A stretch of 64,000 nucleotides of DNA from Adineta vaga. Lineage: Eukaryota; Rotifera. Location: assembly GCA_021613535.1 (NCBI GenBank), contig CP075493.1, forward strand, positions 3,162,001 through 3,226,000. The letters are read 5' to 3'. The translations under genes and the position numbers were made by a program. Every line of letters begins with the position of its first letter. Position 1 is the first letter of the stretch. Below, one piece after another: positions 11,327 to 22,197 of this stretch. The notes beneath the pieces were generated by a model. That model did not search any database. It saw only the letters and a program-made list of their open reading frames with translations, and had not been told where the DNA came from.

Positions 11327-11921
11327 ATGGCTAATCTACTTCGAAAAGGGTACGAAGAAAACGCATTTTCCCTTTTTCGAAAATTTCGATTTTATTTTTC
11401 TCAAATAAAGAGATCGTGTTGAAGAAACTCTATCATCTACTGCTAAACAGCCAATATCAACAATAGGTGATGGTAACAGTTCAAAGAAGACAGACAGATC
11501 AACAATGAATACATGGGATGTAGCACAACGATGGGCTCAAAGTGTTGCCAAAGAAGAATCGACAAGAAAACAATGGGAACAAATGCATGGATGGATGGCA
11601 GATTATGATGCTAAAGTATTTATAAGATTTATAACGAATTGAAATCTGAATAGTTCTATTCTGTAGGGCAACTTTGTTCCAAAAAAACGAATATTTGAAA
11701 ATACTTCACGTTTTTCAGATACGGTTTGTATATACATCTTTTTGATTCTATATACTGAATGTTGTTGTTGTTGTTGTTTTATAAAGATTCCTAATACTCG
11801 TGGTCATGACTACGGTTGGCGTTTACAAAATGACTTAGGACAAGAAATTGCTACTTTACAAACACGTTTTAATAGTCAACATAAAAAACGTCGATCAAAT
11901 GTTATTCTTGGTTCTGATTAG
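11327..11921 (+). CDS. CIMIP5/C2orf50-like ciliary microtubule inner protein
   Basis: Exons are 11327-11349, 11411-11615, 11667-11723 and 11787-11921, giving 139 residues. The C-terminal two thirds carries a pattern I recognise from the small C2orf50/CIMIP5 family: two tryptophans, D-Y-D-x-x-G-N, F-S-D-T-x-P, then R-L-x-x-x-L-G-Q and a basic tail (KKRRS). In vertebrates this protein is a microtubule inner protein of motile cilia, which would suit a ciliated animal. The N-terminus is polar and poorly conserved. Its stop codon is only 31 nt from the stop of the convergent METTL15 gene. The family call rests on remembered motif spacing and was not searched. Confidence 0.6.
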
Positions 11922-11952
11922 AAACACAAAACAAAATGAAAAACATTTTTCA

Positions 11953-13314
11953 TTATAATTTTATTCCATATCGTAATTTTGCTGAACGAGATTTGGGATT
12001 TTTATCAAGTTCATTTTCATCTGCTTGAATAATATGTTTCCTTTGTATATTATAACGTACTTGTTTTTCTGCTTCATTACGTAATGATGTATTTTCAAGA
12101 TTAGAAGCGAATTCATCAGGATGTAAAACAATTCCTTGAAAATGTCGTTTCATTATACGATCTTCTAATGAATGAAAACTTATACATAATAATGTACCAC
12201 CGGATTTTAATAGTCTAAAATTATAAAATAAGAACAATCTACGTCATCGGTATGGATTTATAGAACATGCGAAAAGATATTCTCATGTGTAGACTGTCAA
12301 TTAGAATTAGGAAATTTTTCATTGAGTATATAGATCATATTAGATTACTTTCTGAAAAAAGGAATATCAGTATCATGTACTTACGTAAAAGCTTGTTCTA
12401 GTCCATTATAAAGTTCATTTAATTCGTCATTAACAACGATTCTTAATGCTTGAAATGTTCTTGTTGCCGGATGAATTGGACGATTAAGTTTATCGACATC
12501 CGATGTACTAAACAATTCAATAAATGATTCTAATAAATCAATATGATCATGTTTTACTTTCCACCGAGACCAACTTGAATAACATTAGCTAATTGTGTTG
12601 TTGTCGTAATCGGTCCAAATGTACTTCGCCATTGATGAATACATCGTGCGATTTTTCGATGACGTCTATCTTCACCATATAGGCGAATAATTCGACTTAA
12701 TGTCATTTCATCTACTCGATTTACGAGATCATAAGCAGTAACAGATTGAGATTTCGTATTCATTCGCATATCTAATGGACCATCATGTCGAAAACTAAAT
12801 CCACGTTTTGGATCATCTAATTGCATAGAACTGAATGAAAATTTCAATAAAGTTCTTCTTTTGAATTCTACAGTATTACCTTGTACCAGCATCGAGTAGA
12901 ATTCCATCAAAATAATTCTCTTTATTTTGCAAGACTTTTTTCAATTCACTAAATCTTCCATGAAATGGAAATAATCGATTTCTATTCAATAAAAATCAAG
13001 ATAATTTTCAAATAGAAAAAATAAACATTCTCACACGGATATTCTTTCGCCATTTCTTGTGCTAATTCAATCGCATATTGATCTTGATCAAGTGCATAGA
13101 CTATCGATTTGTCATTTTGATTTAGAAGCCCTCTTGTATGTCCACCAGCACCGAACGTTAAATCCAGGAACATCTATTTTTTGACACTTATTTAGTTAAC
13201 AAATTACTTTTTCTTTTTCGTTGAAGTAGATTTACGTACTTGTCTTTCATTACGATTTAAAATCTTCAGAACATGTTCAAGTAAAACAGGAATATGAAGA
13301 GATTTCTTTGCCAT
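11953..13314 (-). CDS. METTL15: METTL15-type mitochondrial 12S rRNA m4C methyltransferase (RsmH family)
   Basis: Six exons on the minus strand: 13314-13240, 13173-13037, 12981-12880, 12830-12558, 12507-12385 and 12214-11953, giving 323 residues. Landmarks in order are [10 protein letters not shown], the SAM-binding [30 protein letters not shown], the family signature [32 protein letters not shown] and [14 protein letters not shown]. The family N4-methylates a conserved cytidine of small-subunit rRNA; animal METTL15 does so in mitochondria. The start lies very near the first motif, so no long targeting peptide is obvious. The last codons contain AATAAA (in GGA ATA AAA). What looks like a frameshift near 12557 is a 50-nt intron. 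Confidence 0.93.
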
Positions 13315-13583
13315 TCTTAATGTTTTTTCGAGTATGTCGTAAAGAAGCAATAAAAAAAGACGTTAAGTAAACTTAAAGAGTTATTTTCTGCCCTTTTTTT
13401 AAAGTTTGGCGTTATGAGAGAGAGAGAAAAAGTCGTCGTCGGGATGAAACGATTGTGATTTTAATTTCCAAAGAAGCTATACACACGGAATTTATTCAAT
13501 TGAGTGAGTAAGTAAGAGGAGTTTGATTTTAAAATTAAGTTTTGACGCTTCTTCTTTGTTTCTTGAAATCTAGAATTAAAAAA

Positions 13584-15034
13584 ATGACTTGTACAACATT
13601 ATCAGAGAAGAAACAAGTTGTTTCATTGACTAGATATGAAAATGCAGAGGATGATGATCTAGATATTGATACAAAATCATCAAATGATTCAGAAAAAACA
13701 CTCGAAGATGTTGAATGCATGTCAAATAAAAAGATGAAACATCAAATGTAAGAAAGAATAAGAATCAATTTGAAATGTTAGTTTTTGAAATTGCAGGTCT
13801 ATTCCAGAGGTATCGACATCTAAAGTTGTACAGAAAGATATTTCGAAAGCCGTTTATGATTATGCAACAACAATTCATAAAAATCGATTCGATCAAGATG
13901 CTATAGCCGTACATGGATCAAATGATCCTCCACCAGGATTTGGTGTTTTACATCCACCTATGCATTATCTTACACAAGAACGTCCTTTTCCATTAGAACC
14001 TCTTCCAGTTCGTATTTACTCCTATGAAAAGAAGACATGTTTGTGTTTTGAATATTTTCTAGGTTTGGCGTGGTTACAATGGCAATATTTATTTTTCTCC
14101 GATACAAGTACAACATTTTGAAAGTGATCGATCAATTTCATGTACCAAATCATCACAATCAACTTCGTTAAATAATATTGTATTAAGAAAAAAAACAAAT
14201 CATGATCAATCTCATTCTGTTCTTTTACCTATCAATACAAATAGAAACTCGATTAAAGAAAGAAATGAAAAATTCCAAAAAGAAACAGTGACAAATATTA
14301 CTACTACAAATAATGAAGTGAAAAATCAACAACTCAATGTTTCTACCCATGAAAACATTGAAGATTACGAACCAATAAAACCATGTCATTCACTCTATAC
14401 TAGTTCTCATACTCGATTAAAACCTATTTTGAAAACAAGTCAACAATCTATTGAAGATCAAGTTCAAAAACAATCATCAAAAGATTTATTAAAACATAAA
14501 CGACAAATATTACCAAATATTCATTTAGTACCTAAACCAAAACTGATTCATAAAGGTTTAGCATATAAAGAAAGTCAAAAATTACCAAGTCTTACGAATG
14601 AAATGAATAGTAATCTTTCACAGCAACCATTTGAACCCCATATTCAACATACAAGTCATTCTACAAGAGCCAAACAAAAACAACAGCAAGTATCTTTTAT
14701 TCCAGCATCAACTCTCTTAACACAAAACCATTCGATATTCGATCTACGTGAAATAAGAAAACGGATTATAAAAGGTGCAACAACTACTTCTAATCGTACT
14801 CCGATACAATCTATGGCATGGTCACCAACTTCGACTGATCGTAATCTAATGTCAAACTCTGATATATCTCGATCAGTACAAACAATAAATTTATCAAATC
14901 ATGTACCACTATCTTCTGTATCTTCACACCATCAACTCAAATATAACACAAAATATACAACACCAAATCTATCACAATATTTCGAAGTATTTCCACCGAA
15001 TAATACTGTTAATTTTGATATAAAGACAAACTAA
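13584..15034 (+). CDS. Unrecognised Ser/Thr/Asn/Gln-rich protein
   Basis: Exons are 13584-13747, 13797-14007 and 14063-15034, giving about 448 residues; phases agree. The N-terminal 55 residues are acidic and polar. Residues of about 70-145 form the only segment that looks ordered, with aromatic and proline clusters such as DPPPGFGVLHPPMHYLTQ and RPFPLEPLPVWRGYNGN. The rest is low-complexity and basic-polar, with no transmembrane segment, signal peptide or catalytic motif. The start at 13584 has an A-rich context, and the preceding open frame begins without ATG. I do not recognise a family. A nuclear or cytoskeletal scaffold is possible but not shown. Confidence 0.7.
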
Positions 15035-15793
15035 TATACACCTCTTTTCTCAAATATAAACATTTTCGCACGTCAAGAAATTTTCAAAAGAAAACTTATA
15101 TTTGTAAAAAAAAACATTATTAAGAATTTTTTATTTGATGTATATTCAAATGGATGGATGATGTATAGAAAAAGAGCTATCAACAACAACAACAACAACA
15201 ACAAACACATACACGCTTATATAGAACAATTGCACACGATAAATGTTTTGTAATTTGTAACATATAGACAGAAAGAAAACAGAGCAAAGAGAGTCATGGA
15301 ACTCCAGTAGATTTTTTTATCGAAAAAAAATCTACCGAAAAAAACCCCATTTAATAAGAATTAGAGTGAGATAGAGAGAGACATACATATGTTCGCTTTG
15401 TCTTTTGTTCAATCTTCTCATACGTGTAGACTGTTCAAGACAAGTATAGAAATGTACAAAAGATAAACGAATTGACAAATTTGCGTAGTGAACAAAAGTA
15501 TCAAACAGTTCAGGGTGTTATTTCATTGAATTAAGAGATAGAGATAGAGAGAGAAAACAAGTATTCACTGTTGATAGCAATGAGTTAACAAGCTGGAATT
15601 AAATGTTAGATAGATAATATGAAAAACAAGAAAAAACAAAGGAGTAGTAGATATATTGTATATGAACGGAATTAATTGAGAATAATAGAATAGAAACAAA
15701 TATGAACTCTTAGACGGCTTGTCGACAAGGTAACAGTTTTGTTCGATGAATATATCTGATAGGATTGAGAGGTAGGTTGTTGACGAAATTAAT
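15035..15793. other. 3' intergenic stretch
   Basis: Convergent 3' region between the unrecognised protein and the tyrosine kinase. It holds a CAA microsatellite at about 15183-15203 and an A/T hairpin at 15307-15335. No gene is seen. Confidence 0.55.
15307..15335. repeat. Short perfect hairpin
   Basis: Arms GTAGATTTTTTT and AAAAAAATCTAC are separated by a short loop. It lies between two convergent genes and could act in 3'-end formation on either strand, or be chance in AT-rich DNA. Confidence 0.45.
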
Positions 15794-17906
15794 TTACGTC
15801 TAAATAGAAAAGATATATTGCATTGATTTATGATTTAGTTCACGAAATATCATTCCTATCTCATGTATTTCTATCCATTGATAGTAATCCTTACCTCTCG
15901 ATAGCTTGGCTCTGCTTGTATCATAAATTCATCAAAACGCATATAGAGTGTTTCAAATGTAGGTCGATTATCCGGATTGTCTTGCCAGCAAGAAAACATT
16001 ATTTGATAATAATGATCCAAACAATCGTTTGGCTAGAAAAAAAAGAAAATCAACATATGTAACGAAAATTTCAACTTTCAATTTACTCTTGGCATTCGAT
16101 AACCGTTAAGTACTGCTTGTAAGGCTTCATTATTCGACATGCCAGGATAAGGATTTGAACCATGTGTAATTAATTCATAGAGAAGAATACCAAAACTCCA
16201 AACATCGGATTTAGTTGTATATTCCTTTTTCGTTGCTGCTTCAGGTGCTGTCCATTTGATTGGAAATTGAGATTCTCGATCAACCATAAGACGGCCACCT
16301 TGAAGTATTTTTGCTAAACCAAAATCAGCTATTTTCACAACATCTAATTCTCCAACAAGAATATTTCGTGCTAAAAAATTAAATCCTTTCAATCATGAAC
16401 AGAAAATGATATCAATAAGAAATCTTACCAGCTAGATCACAATGAACATATCGTTTTTGTTCAAGATAAGCCATTCCTTTAGCAATCTAAATCAATTAAT
16501 AAATTTTTATTTTAAAAAATTCAACAAACTCTATGATTATCATTTACTTGTGCAGCAAAATCAAGTATAGTCTTAAATTTTATATTCTTTCCTGGTCCAT
16601 CACGTAAATAATTCAATAAACAACCATTACTCATGAATTCTGTGACAATAAAGATCGGTTCTTCTTGCGTACAAACACCATATAAACGTACAATATTTTT
16701 ATGTTGAAGATCTCTCATAATTTTAGCTTCATCAAGAAATTTATCCACATTGCACACACGACTTTTATTGTCCGTTTTCATACATTTTATTGCAACATCA
16801 CGTTGACCATATTTTCCTTTATAAACTTCGCCATAATTTCCTCTACCAAGTAAATCTGTACGTAAAAGTAGTACACGATCTAATTCTAATAATCCATGTC
16901 GATCAGCTGGAATTGTTGGTTCAATTTTTCGACAAGGACGTGTTAATAAACAACACAAACCATCAACATTTGCTAAAAACACAATGAATTGTTTCTCTCG
17001 ATAACAAAACACATATGATTTCTTATTCTTACTTCGATAATGTTCTACAAGATCTTGTAAATTTGGAAAAGTAATTTTACTACTAATATAATAATATCCT
17101 TGATCCGTTCGTCGTATACGATAATGTTTAACATGAAAATGTTTATCATTACTTAAATCAAGAACAGATAATGATTCTTGACCTTAAAATGTGAGAAGAA
17201 AATCATATTAGAGAAGAAAAAAAATATGTTGAAAAATGTCTACCTTGATTTGTATCCGAAGGTCGAATCAAAAATGTTCCTTTACCATTATGTGGTTGTT
17301 CAAGAAAACGTTCAGCATCACGACGATTTGTTTCTGTAAAATACCATCTAAACAAAATATAGTTTCATTACAAATCTTGACGCTTTCAAATCTCATTGTA
17401 AATTTACTCGCATGCATTTAAATCATTGATTGCAGAAATATAATTTGCTGGAACATAACCAAGTTGTTTAGTTCGTAAATTCTTTGCTTGCCACCAATCG
17501 TTATAACTATTCAATCGAACATATGGAAATGAATTATAGAGCAAAATCACTTACGAAGATCTATCAAGTATTTCTAATCGATCACCTTTACGAAAACTTA
17601 ATTCACCAGTTGATGATGTTCCATTAAAATCATAATTAGCCACATAGATTAATTTATCTTCAATAAAAAAATATGTTTTTGTATTTTTATAAAATATTGT
17701 CTCTTACTTGAATTTTGTCTATTATAATTCGACGGTATATTTGTTCCCGAATTTTGTGTATGATCAATACCTTTCGATGGATAATGTGCTGTTGGTGCTG
17801 GATGTGATCTTCGATTGATACTTGTCTCATGAATGGGTTGACTGGGTGCATAGACATAAGGATTTTTACGTTTGTTTTGACGTGAGCCACCACTTCGATT
17901 TCCCAT
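15794..17906 (-). CDS. Src-family non-receptor tyrosine kinase, non-RD type
   Basis: Ten exons on the minus strand: 17906-17708, 17657-17555, 17506-17408, 17347-17244, 17182-17033, 16972-16548, 16486-16429, 16370-16087, 16032-15895 and a tiny last exon 15799-15794. About 521 residues. Order: Gly2 and basic unique region ([14 protein letters not shown]), SH3 (about 68-125), SH2 (about 134-230, FLIRPS arginine kept), kinase. Seen intact: GRGNYGEV loop, VAIK lysine 281, DFG at 395, [10 protein letters not shown], and a tail tyrosine in EPSYRE (518) matching the Src inhibitory site. Two residues are unusual: the catalytic loop reads HCDLAARN (Cys376 for the HRD arginine), and leucine 407 stands where the activation-loop autophosphorylation tyrosine should be. 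The last exon is inferred; read-through would add six residues after GAG. Confidence 0.92.
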
Positions 17907-18288
17907 CGATGAAAATAATATTTACAAAATTAGAAAGAAATAATGATATATCATCGATGATATTTATCAAAATAGTTCTTTCGAATTTATCTGCAAAGTA
18001 AATACAAGTTATAAATTAACTGACAATGTCAGTTGTTACTCTTTCACATATACACACAAATGGTATATGTATGAATGATGTGATGGGTTGTTCAATTCAA
18101 TAGAATTAAACGATCGGATGATTTTAACCAATCGAATATGGATGTCAAGCTTTTACTTTCGAAATGATTAATTGAAAATGAAATATAGATATAAATCGTT
18201 TTTTTTTATTTTCCTATAAATGAATCGCAATAACAAAATGAAAACAATCTTACAAATAGTGACATCTATTCCTATAATTTGAGATTTT

Positions 18289-18985
18289 CTAATCATTCCA
18301 ACGATGAGCACATTGTACACATTTATAAAATGTTGTCATCGGTTCATCAGCTGAACGAGTTTGTAATTGCATAAAATATGCTTTCGTATATGCACATTTT
18401 GGACATGTTACTTCCGTTTTATCAACATTTTCCCATGCAGCTGTACCACCAAGAACATCATCAACTGGTTTTAAACGTGTATATTGTCGTTCAGTTATTT
18501 TCGTTTCAAGATTGCATATATATGGACAAGTATTACATGCTAAACGATTGCGTCGATCACCTTCTTCGACAAAAAGCATATTACCACAACGAGGACCTAA
18601 GGAAATAGAAGATAAAGAAAAGAATAAGAATTCAGTATTGTTTATTGTTTGATTACTCTGTTGAGTTTGATTAAGAAGAAATAACATATGGGATTTTTCA
18701 TATTCTATCCTCTCTTTGTCAATCAGACTAACTATCTGTCTAATAGATAAACATCGACTAGAGTGTCTAAGTAAACAGAAACAAAATAAAAAGAACGCAC
18801 AGCACGAACTAATGACTTGCAGACAAAGAAAATCTCAAGAGATAATTCATAATTTTAGAATCAAATCTTATAATACAAAAAAGAATTACTTATTCTAATT
18901 AAGCTTTAACAATATGAATTGTTCTCTACTCTCAACAGAGACATCATCAGTAATAGAAAAGAAAAGAAAACTTACAAAAAAACAT
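18289..18985 (-). CDS. POLR3K: RNA polymerase III subunit RPC10 (POLR3K)
   Basis: Two exons: 18985-18976 (only 10 nt: ATG, two TTT codons and one T) and 18596-18289, giving 105 residues (human form 108). The second exon contains CGNMLFVEEGDRRNRLACN, DDVLGGTAAWENVD and the C-terminal TFIIS-like zinc ribbon QTRSADEPMTTFYKC, ending HRWND. RPC10 assists RNA cleavage and termination by Pol III. The first zinc-binding cysteine is encoded across the splice (T|GT). Without the micro-exon, the long open frame reads intron sequence and lacks this cysteine. The donor is a perfect gtaagt. The intron is 379 nt, unusually long for this locus. Confidence 0.93.
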
Positions 18986-19087
18986 CTCGTTCTTTTTTCA
19001 AAGAAAGATGAAGACGAATCTTATCTAAAAACAAAAGAAAACAAAGTAAGAATACGGATCAATGATGAAAATCGAATTTCTTTAATA

Positions 19088-19627
19088 TTATTCAATGATA
19101 TGAGCATACATAACAATATCAATATCTTCGCCATTTTTATGGACTCGTTTACGTAAAAGTCCCTCATAAGTAAAACCACATTTTTCTATCAATCGTCGTG
19201 AGGCTGTATTCCACGCATAGATTTGTGCTTCAATACGAACTAGATTCTTATACTGAATTTTTGCTATTTCAAGAACTTTTGTGATTACTGCTGATGCTAT
19301 ACCACGACGCCAATAAGGTTCACCTAACCAATATCCAATTTCAGATATTCTATTGTTTGTATCCGAACCATGAATACCACACATACCTATTAATTCATCA
19401 TTCTCTTCGAAACGAATTGTGAAAAAACGATTATTAGCTGAGCTCGTTGTTTTAATCATCTGAACAAAAGCTTCTCCATCATCCGTTGTATATGGATAAG
19501 GTACACGCAATGTATTTGCATAGATATTTGGATTATTTAAATATTTAACCAATGAAGGAATATCATCATTACTAATGACATCAGTGATATAGATTTCCTT
19601 TGTAATTTCATATCGATTCGATGACAT
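19088..19627 (-). CDS. GNAT-family N-acetyltransferase, RimJ/RimL-like
   Basis: Single exon, 179 residues, starting MSSNRYEITKEIYITDV. The acetyl-CoA fold is clear: GMCGIHG, the beta4 stretch SEIGYWLGEPYWRRGIAS (a variant of the R-x-x-G-x-G/A pyrophosphate loop), and NTASRRLIEKCGFTYEGLLRKRV with GEDIDIVMYA at the end. This arrangement is typical of RimJ/RimL/YdaF acetyltransferases, which acetylate protein N-termini or small amines. The substrate here is unknown. An acceptor-like cattttag lies 2 nt before the ATG, suggesting a leader splice. It lies 111 nt downstream of the DJ-1 stop and 102 nt upstream of the RPC10 start. The family is common in bacteria, so transfer is possible but not shown. 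Confidence 0.85.
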   Translation of the reverse strand: MSSNRYEITKEIYITDVISNDDIPSLVKYLNNPNIYANTLRVPYPYTTDDGEAFVQMIKTTSSANNRFFTIRFEENDELIGMCGIHGSDTNNRISEIGYWLGEPYWRRGIASAVITKVLEIAKIQYKNLVRIEAQIYAWNTASRRLIEKCGFTYEGLLRKRVHKNGEDIDIVMYAHIIE

Positions 19628-19738
19628 ATCTAAAATGCACAAGATGATGTTTATTAATAAGTTCGACTGAATAGAAATAAAGAATGCGAGATTATTTATA
19701 AAGAAACACAAAAATTGATTATAGTCAATGATGAAATG

Positions 19739-20415
19739 TTATGCAAGTACTTTTTGACGTATTTCTTCAGCTTTTTTCTTATCAGTTAAACATGATAAAA
19801 TTTTCAAACCAAATTCAATGGCTGTTGCTGGTCCTTGACTTGTAATCAAACGATGATTGTTGACTTCACTATCGACAACAGTTTGATCTAATTGTATGGA
19901 TTTAAATTGTTTTCTAAGTGAATTTGCTACATCAGGATAACATGTTATATCATGTTGACGTACATTTTTATCTGCATTATATAAATGTGTACTCAATGCT
20001 GTTGGACCAGCACAAATAGCAGCAACAATTTTCTTTGATTTATAATGATCAAGGAGAATAGCACCCGCTTTTTTACATGCTGCAATCTTCTCTGTACCTT
20101 TACTACCTAAATAAAGAGAAACAAAAAATGAAAGTATAAGATTTCTTCTCTTTCTGCTTCAAATTGTTTGAAAAAAAATTCTATTTACCACCGGGTACAA
20201 TAACTGCATCAAATTCTTGTCCTTGAACATCGTCTACATGCAAATCAGGCATAATTTGAATATTGTTAGCACATGTTAACGATTTTGTATCGTTCTTTTC
20301 AACACTACATAATTTTACGTCGATACCACCTCGTCGTAGAATATCAACAGTCGCTACAACTTCAATATCTTCTGAACCATTGGCCACAAATACTAATGCT
20401 TTTTTGCTACCACTC
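19739..20415 (-). CDS. PARK7: DJ-1/PARK7-like protein
   Basis: Coding exons 20415-20189 and 20106-19739 join in phase and give about 198 residues (human form 189). Landmarks: SGSKKALVFVANGSEDIE (first strand and the conserved Glu), DAVIVPGG, and the nucleophile elbow AAICAGPTAL containing the redox cysteine. The C-terminal part continues RLITSQGPATAIEFGLKIL. DJ-1 is an oxidative-stress protein with reported deglycase and chaperone activity. The first exon begins with G as third base of a codon, so the initiator is probably split (AT|G) and its AT lies upstream. Candidate AT|gt sites exist in the AT-rich leader but the exon is not resolved. The gene is in a tight same-strand run with GNAT and RPC10. 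Confidence 0.9.
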
Positions 20416-20706
20416 CTAATAGAAATATATATATACATATACATAAATAAGATCAAAGAACGAAATCTTTATCCAGGTGTTTCTTTTCTTTTTTTTAATA
20501 CAGAAGATTATTTTTTTTTGCACCGCAAAAGATACATAGAGACACACATAAGCAGAAGAGAAAAAAAAGTAAGGAGAAAGAGAAAGTACAAATTATCCTA
20601 GAGAGAAACATCTTATCCATGTATGAGATCATGCATATACGCATAAATATAATTATTTATTTGAATCTTTTTTTCTGCTTTTGATTTTTTTCCCCTTCAT
20701 TACATT

Positions 20707-22197
20707 TTATTTCATATTAACCGAATGAAGTGTTCGTCGTTTGGTTGCCGTAGGTCGAACATTCGCCGATGTTGATAATGAAGGATGAATCGTTGATGAT
20801 GGAATGATCCCACCTGTTGGTGGATATAATGGACGAGACGGAACAACAGGCTGTTGTCGTACTGCAGATTTGGGCATTTTTATCATCTGATTCATTTTCT
20901 GCTGTTGTTGTTGTTGTTGTTGTTGTTGTTGAGGTAGAGCACTTGCTGAACGATACTGTTGATGAGCTGGCATTGGAGTTTTAGTTTGTGATAGTGAACG
21001 TATATTATTATTTGTTAGATTTAGTTGTTGTGGAATGGTAACATTGGATTTTCGTGCTGCATTTATTGGTAAAGTTGATTGTTGTGAAAGTTTTGTAGCA
21101 AAATTTTGTGCTTGAGGTAGAGATGATTTTGTTTTCGGTTTTTGTTGATGATGATGATTATTATTATTATTATTATTATTATTATTGTGATGATGATTAT
21201 GATTATGATTATTATTATTTTGAATATGATTAGATGTAATTACGGGTGGAACTGGACGATTATTTGTAATTGGTTTCGATACTGCAGGTGTTGTTGATGG
21301 TGTTATGGAACGCGAAGTTGTTTTTTGATGTTGTTTAATAAGTGTTTGAAATGTTTTTTCAATTTCTTTTTCTTGTTCCATAGCTGAAACGAAAACATTC
21401 TTTAATAGAGCTGAATGTTCAGATTTGGATGTTCGTCGTATAACTTGTTTTTTACAACGATCACATAAAATATTAATTTGTTGGTTATTATTCAAATGTT
21501 TCCACCAACGTATTGTAAAATCTGTTCCACAATGTTCACAAATATTTGGTTCATCAATTTGTGCACGATCAGTGAAACGTTGTGGTAAACGTTGACGATC
21601 AGTCTGTAATTCTGATAAACATTGTACAACATCTTCAAGGCCAACATAGGGTTGAAATTCTAGACTAGTAGGATTTGGAATAAATAAAACATCTTGAATT
21701 AATGGTTTAGGTGATGGAATATTCAATAGATCACGTTCGAGTTGATTACGTAAAGCTTTTTTTGCTTGAGTTTTACGATCTTCAAGTGATTGAATGGTTG
21801 ATGAAGGTTTACTTGGTAAAGGTGTAGGAATTTTTATTGGTATTGGTGGATTGACTATATTAGTTGGTTTACGTGTTGCTGATGGTAATGGTTGAGGAAG
21901 AGATGAACGCGATTGTGAAGAATTTGTTGTTGATATTGGAGTAACAGGTATCGAAGGTTTATTAGTTGGAACACGTGTTGCTGTAGGATGAAAACCATTT
22001 GTTGTGGAAGGCGTATTATTTGTTCGAGTTGCTAATTGTTGACAAGCACGTAATTTTTTTAAAAGAACTAAATTCGCTTCTTCATTTCGTAATTCTTCTA
22101 TAATGGAATGAAGTTTTAAACGTTTTAATGAACGTGTATTATTATCATTGGTTGAAATATTTATTGGTTCAGGTGATAAAGGTCGTTTGTTCGACAT
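20707..22197 (-). CDS. GATAD2: p66/GATAD2-type subunit of the NuRD complex
   Basis: One uninterrupted exon of 496 residues. Two conserved regions match p66. Residues of about 25-55 (LHSIIEELRNEEANLVLLKKL) correspond to CR1, the coiled coil that pairs with MBD2/3. Residues of about 218-280 hold a GATA-type zinc finger, CEHCGTDFTIRWWKHL with a second C-x-x-C (CDRC), followed by EHSALLKNVFVSAMEQEKEIE. The linker is Pro/Ser/Thr-rich. The C-terminus is low-complexity with runs of Asn, His and Gln (a CAG/CAA repeat near 20905-20935 and AAT/ATC repeats near 21150-21215). NuRD links nucleosome remodelling with histone deacetylation. An acceptor-like tttcag lies 11 nt before the ATG. Confidence 0.9.
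   Translation of the reverse strand: MSNKRPLSPEPINISTNDNNTRSLKRLKLHSIIEELRNEEANLVLLKKLRACQQLATRTNNTPSTTNGFHPTATRVPTNKPSIPVTPISTTNSSQSRSSLPQPLPSATRKPTNIVNPPIPIKIPTPLPSKPSSTIQSLEDRKTQAKKALRNQLERDLLNIPSPKPLIQDVLFIPNPTSLEFQPYVGLEDVVQCLSELQTDRQRLPQRFTDRAQIDEPNICEHCGTDFTIRWWKHLNNNQQINILCDRCKKQVIRRTSKSEHSALLKNVFVSAMEQEKEIEKTFQTLIKQHQKTTSRSITPSTTPAVSKPITNNRPVPPVITSNHIQNNNNHNHNHHHNNNNNNNNNNHHHQQKPKTKSSLPQAQNFATKLSQQSTLPINAARKSNVTIPQQLNLTNNNIRSLSQTKTPMPAHQQYRSASALPQQQQQQQQQQQKMNQMIKMPKSAVRQQPVVPSRPLYPPTGGIIPSSTIHPSLSTSANVRPTATKRRTLHSVNMK

Noticed and set aside
12480-12600. Frameshift in METTL15
   Set aside because: A 50-nt GT..AG intron (12557-12508) restores the frame and the [12 protein letters not shown] motif.
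18597-18687. Longer N-terminus for RPC10 (MLFLLNQTQQ start)
   Set aside because: It is intron read-through and lacks the first zinc cysteine; a 10-nt upstream exon fits better.
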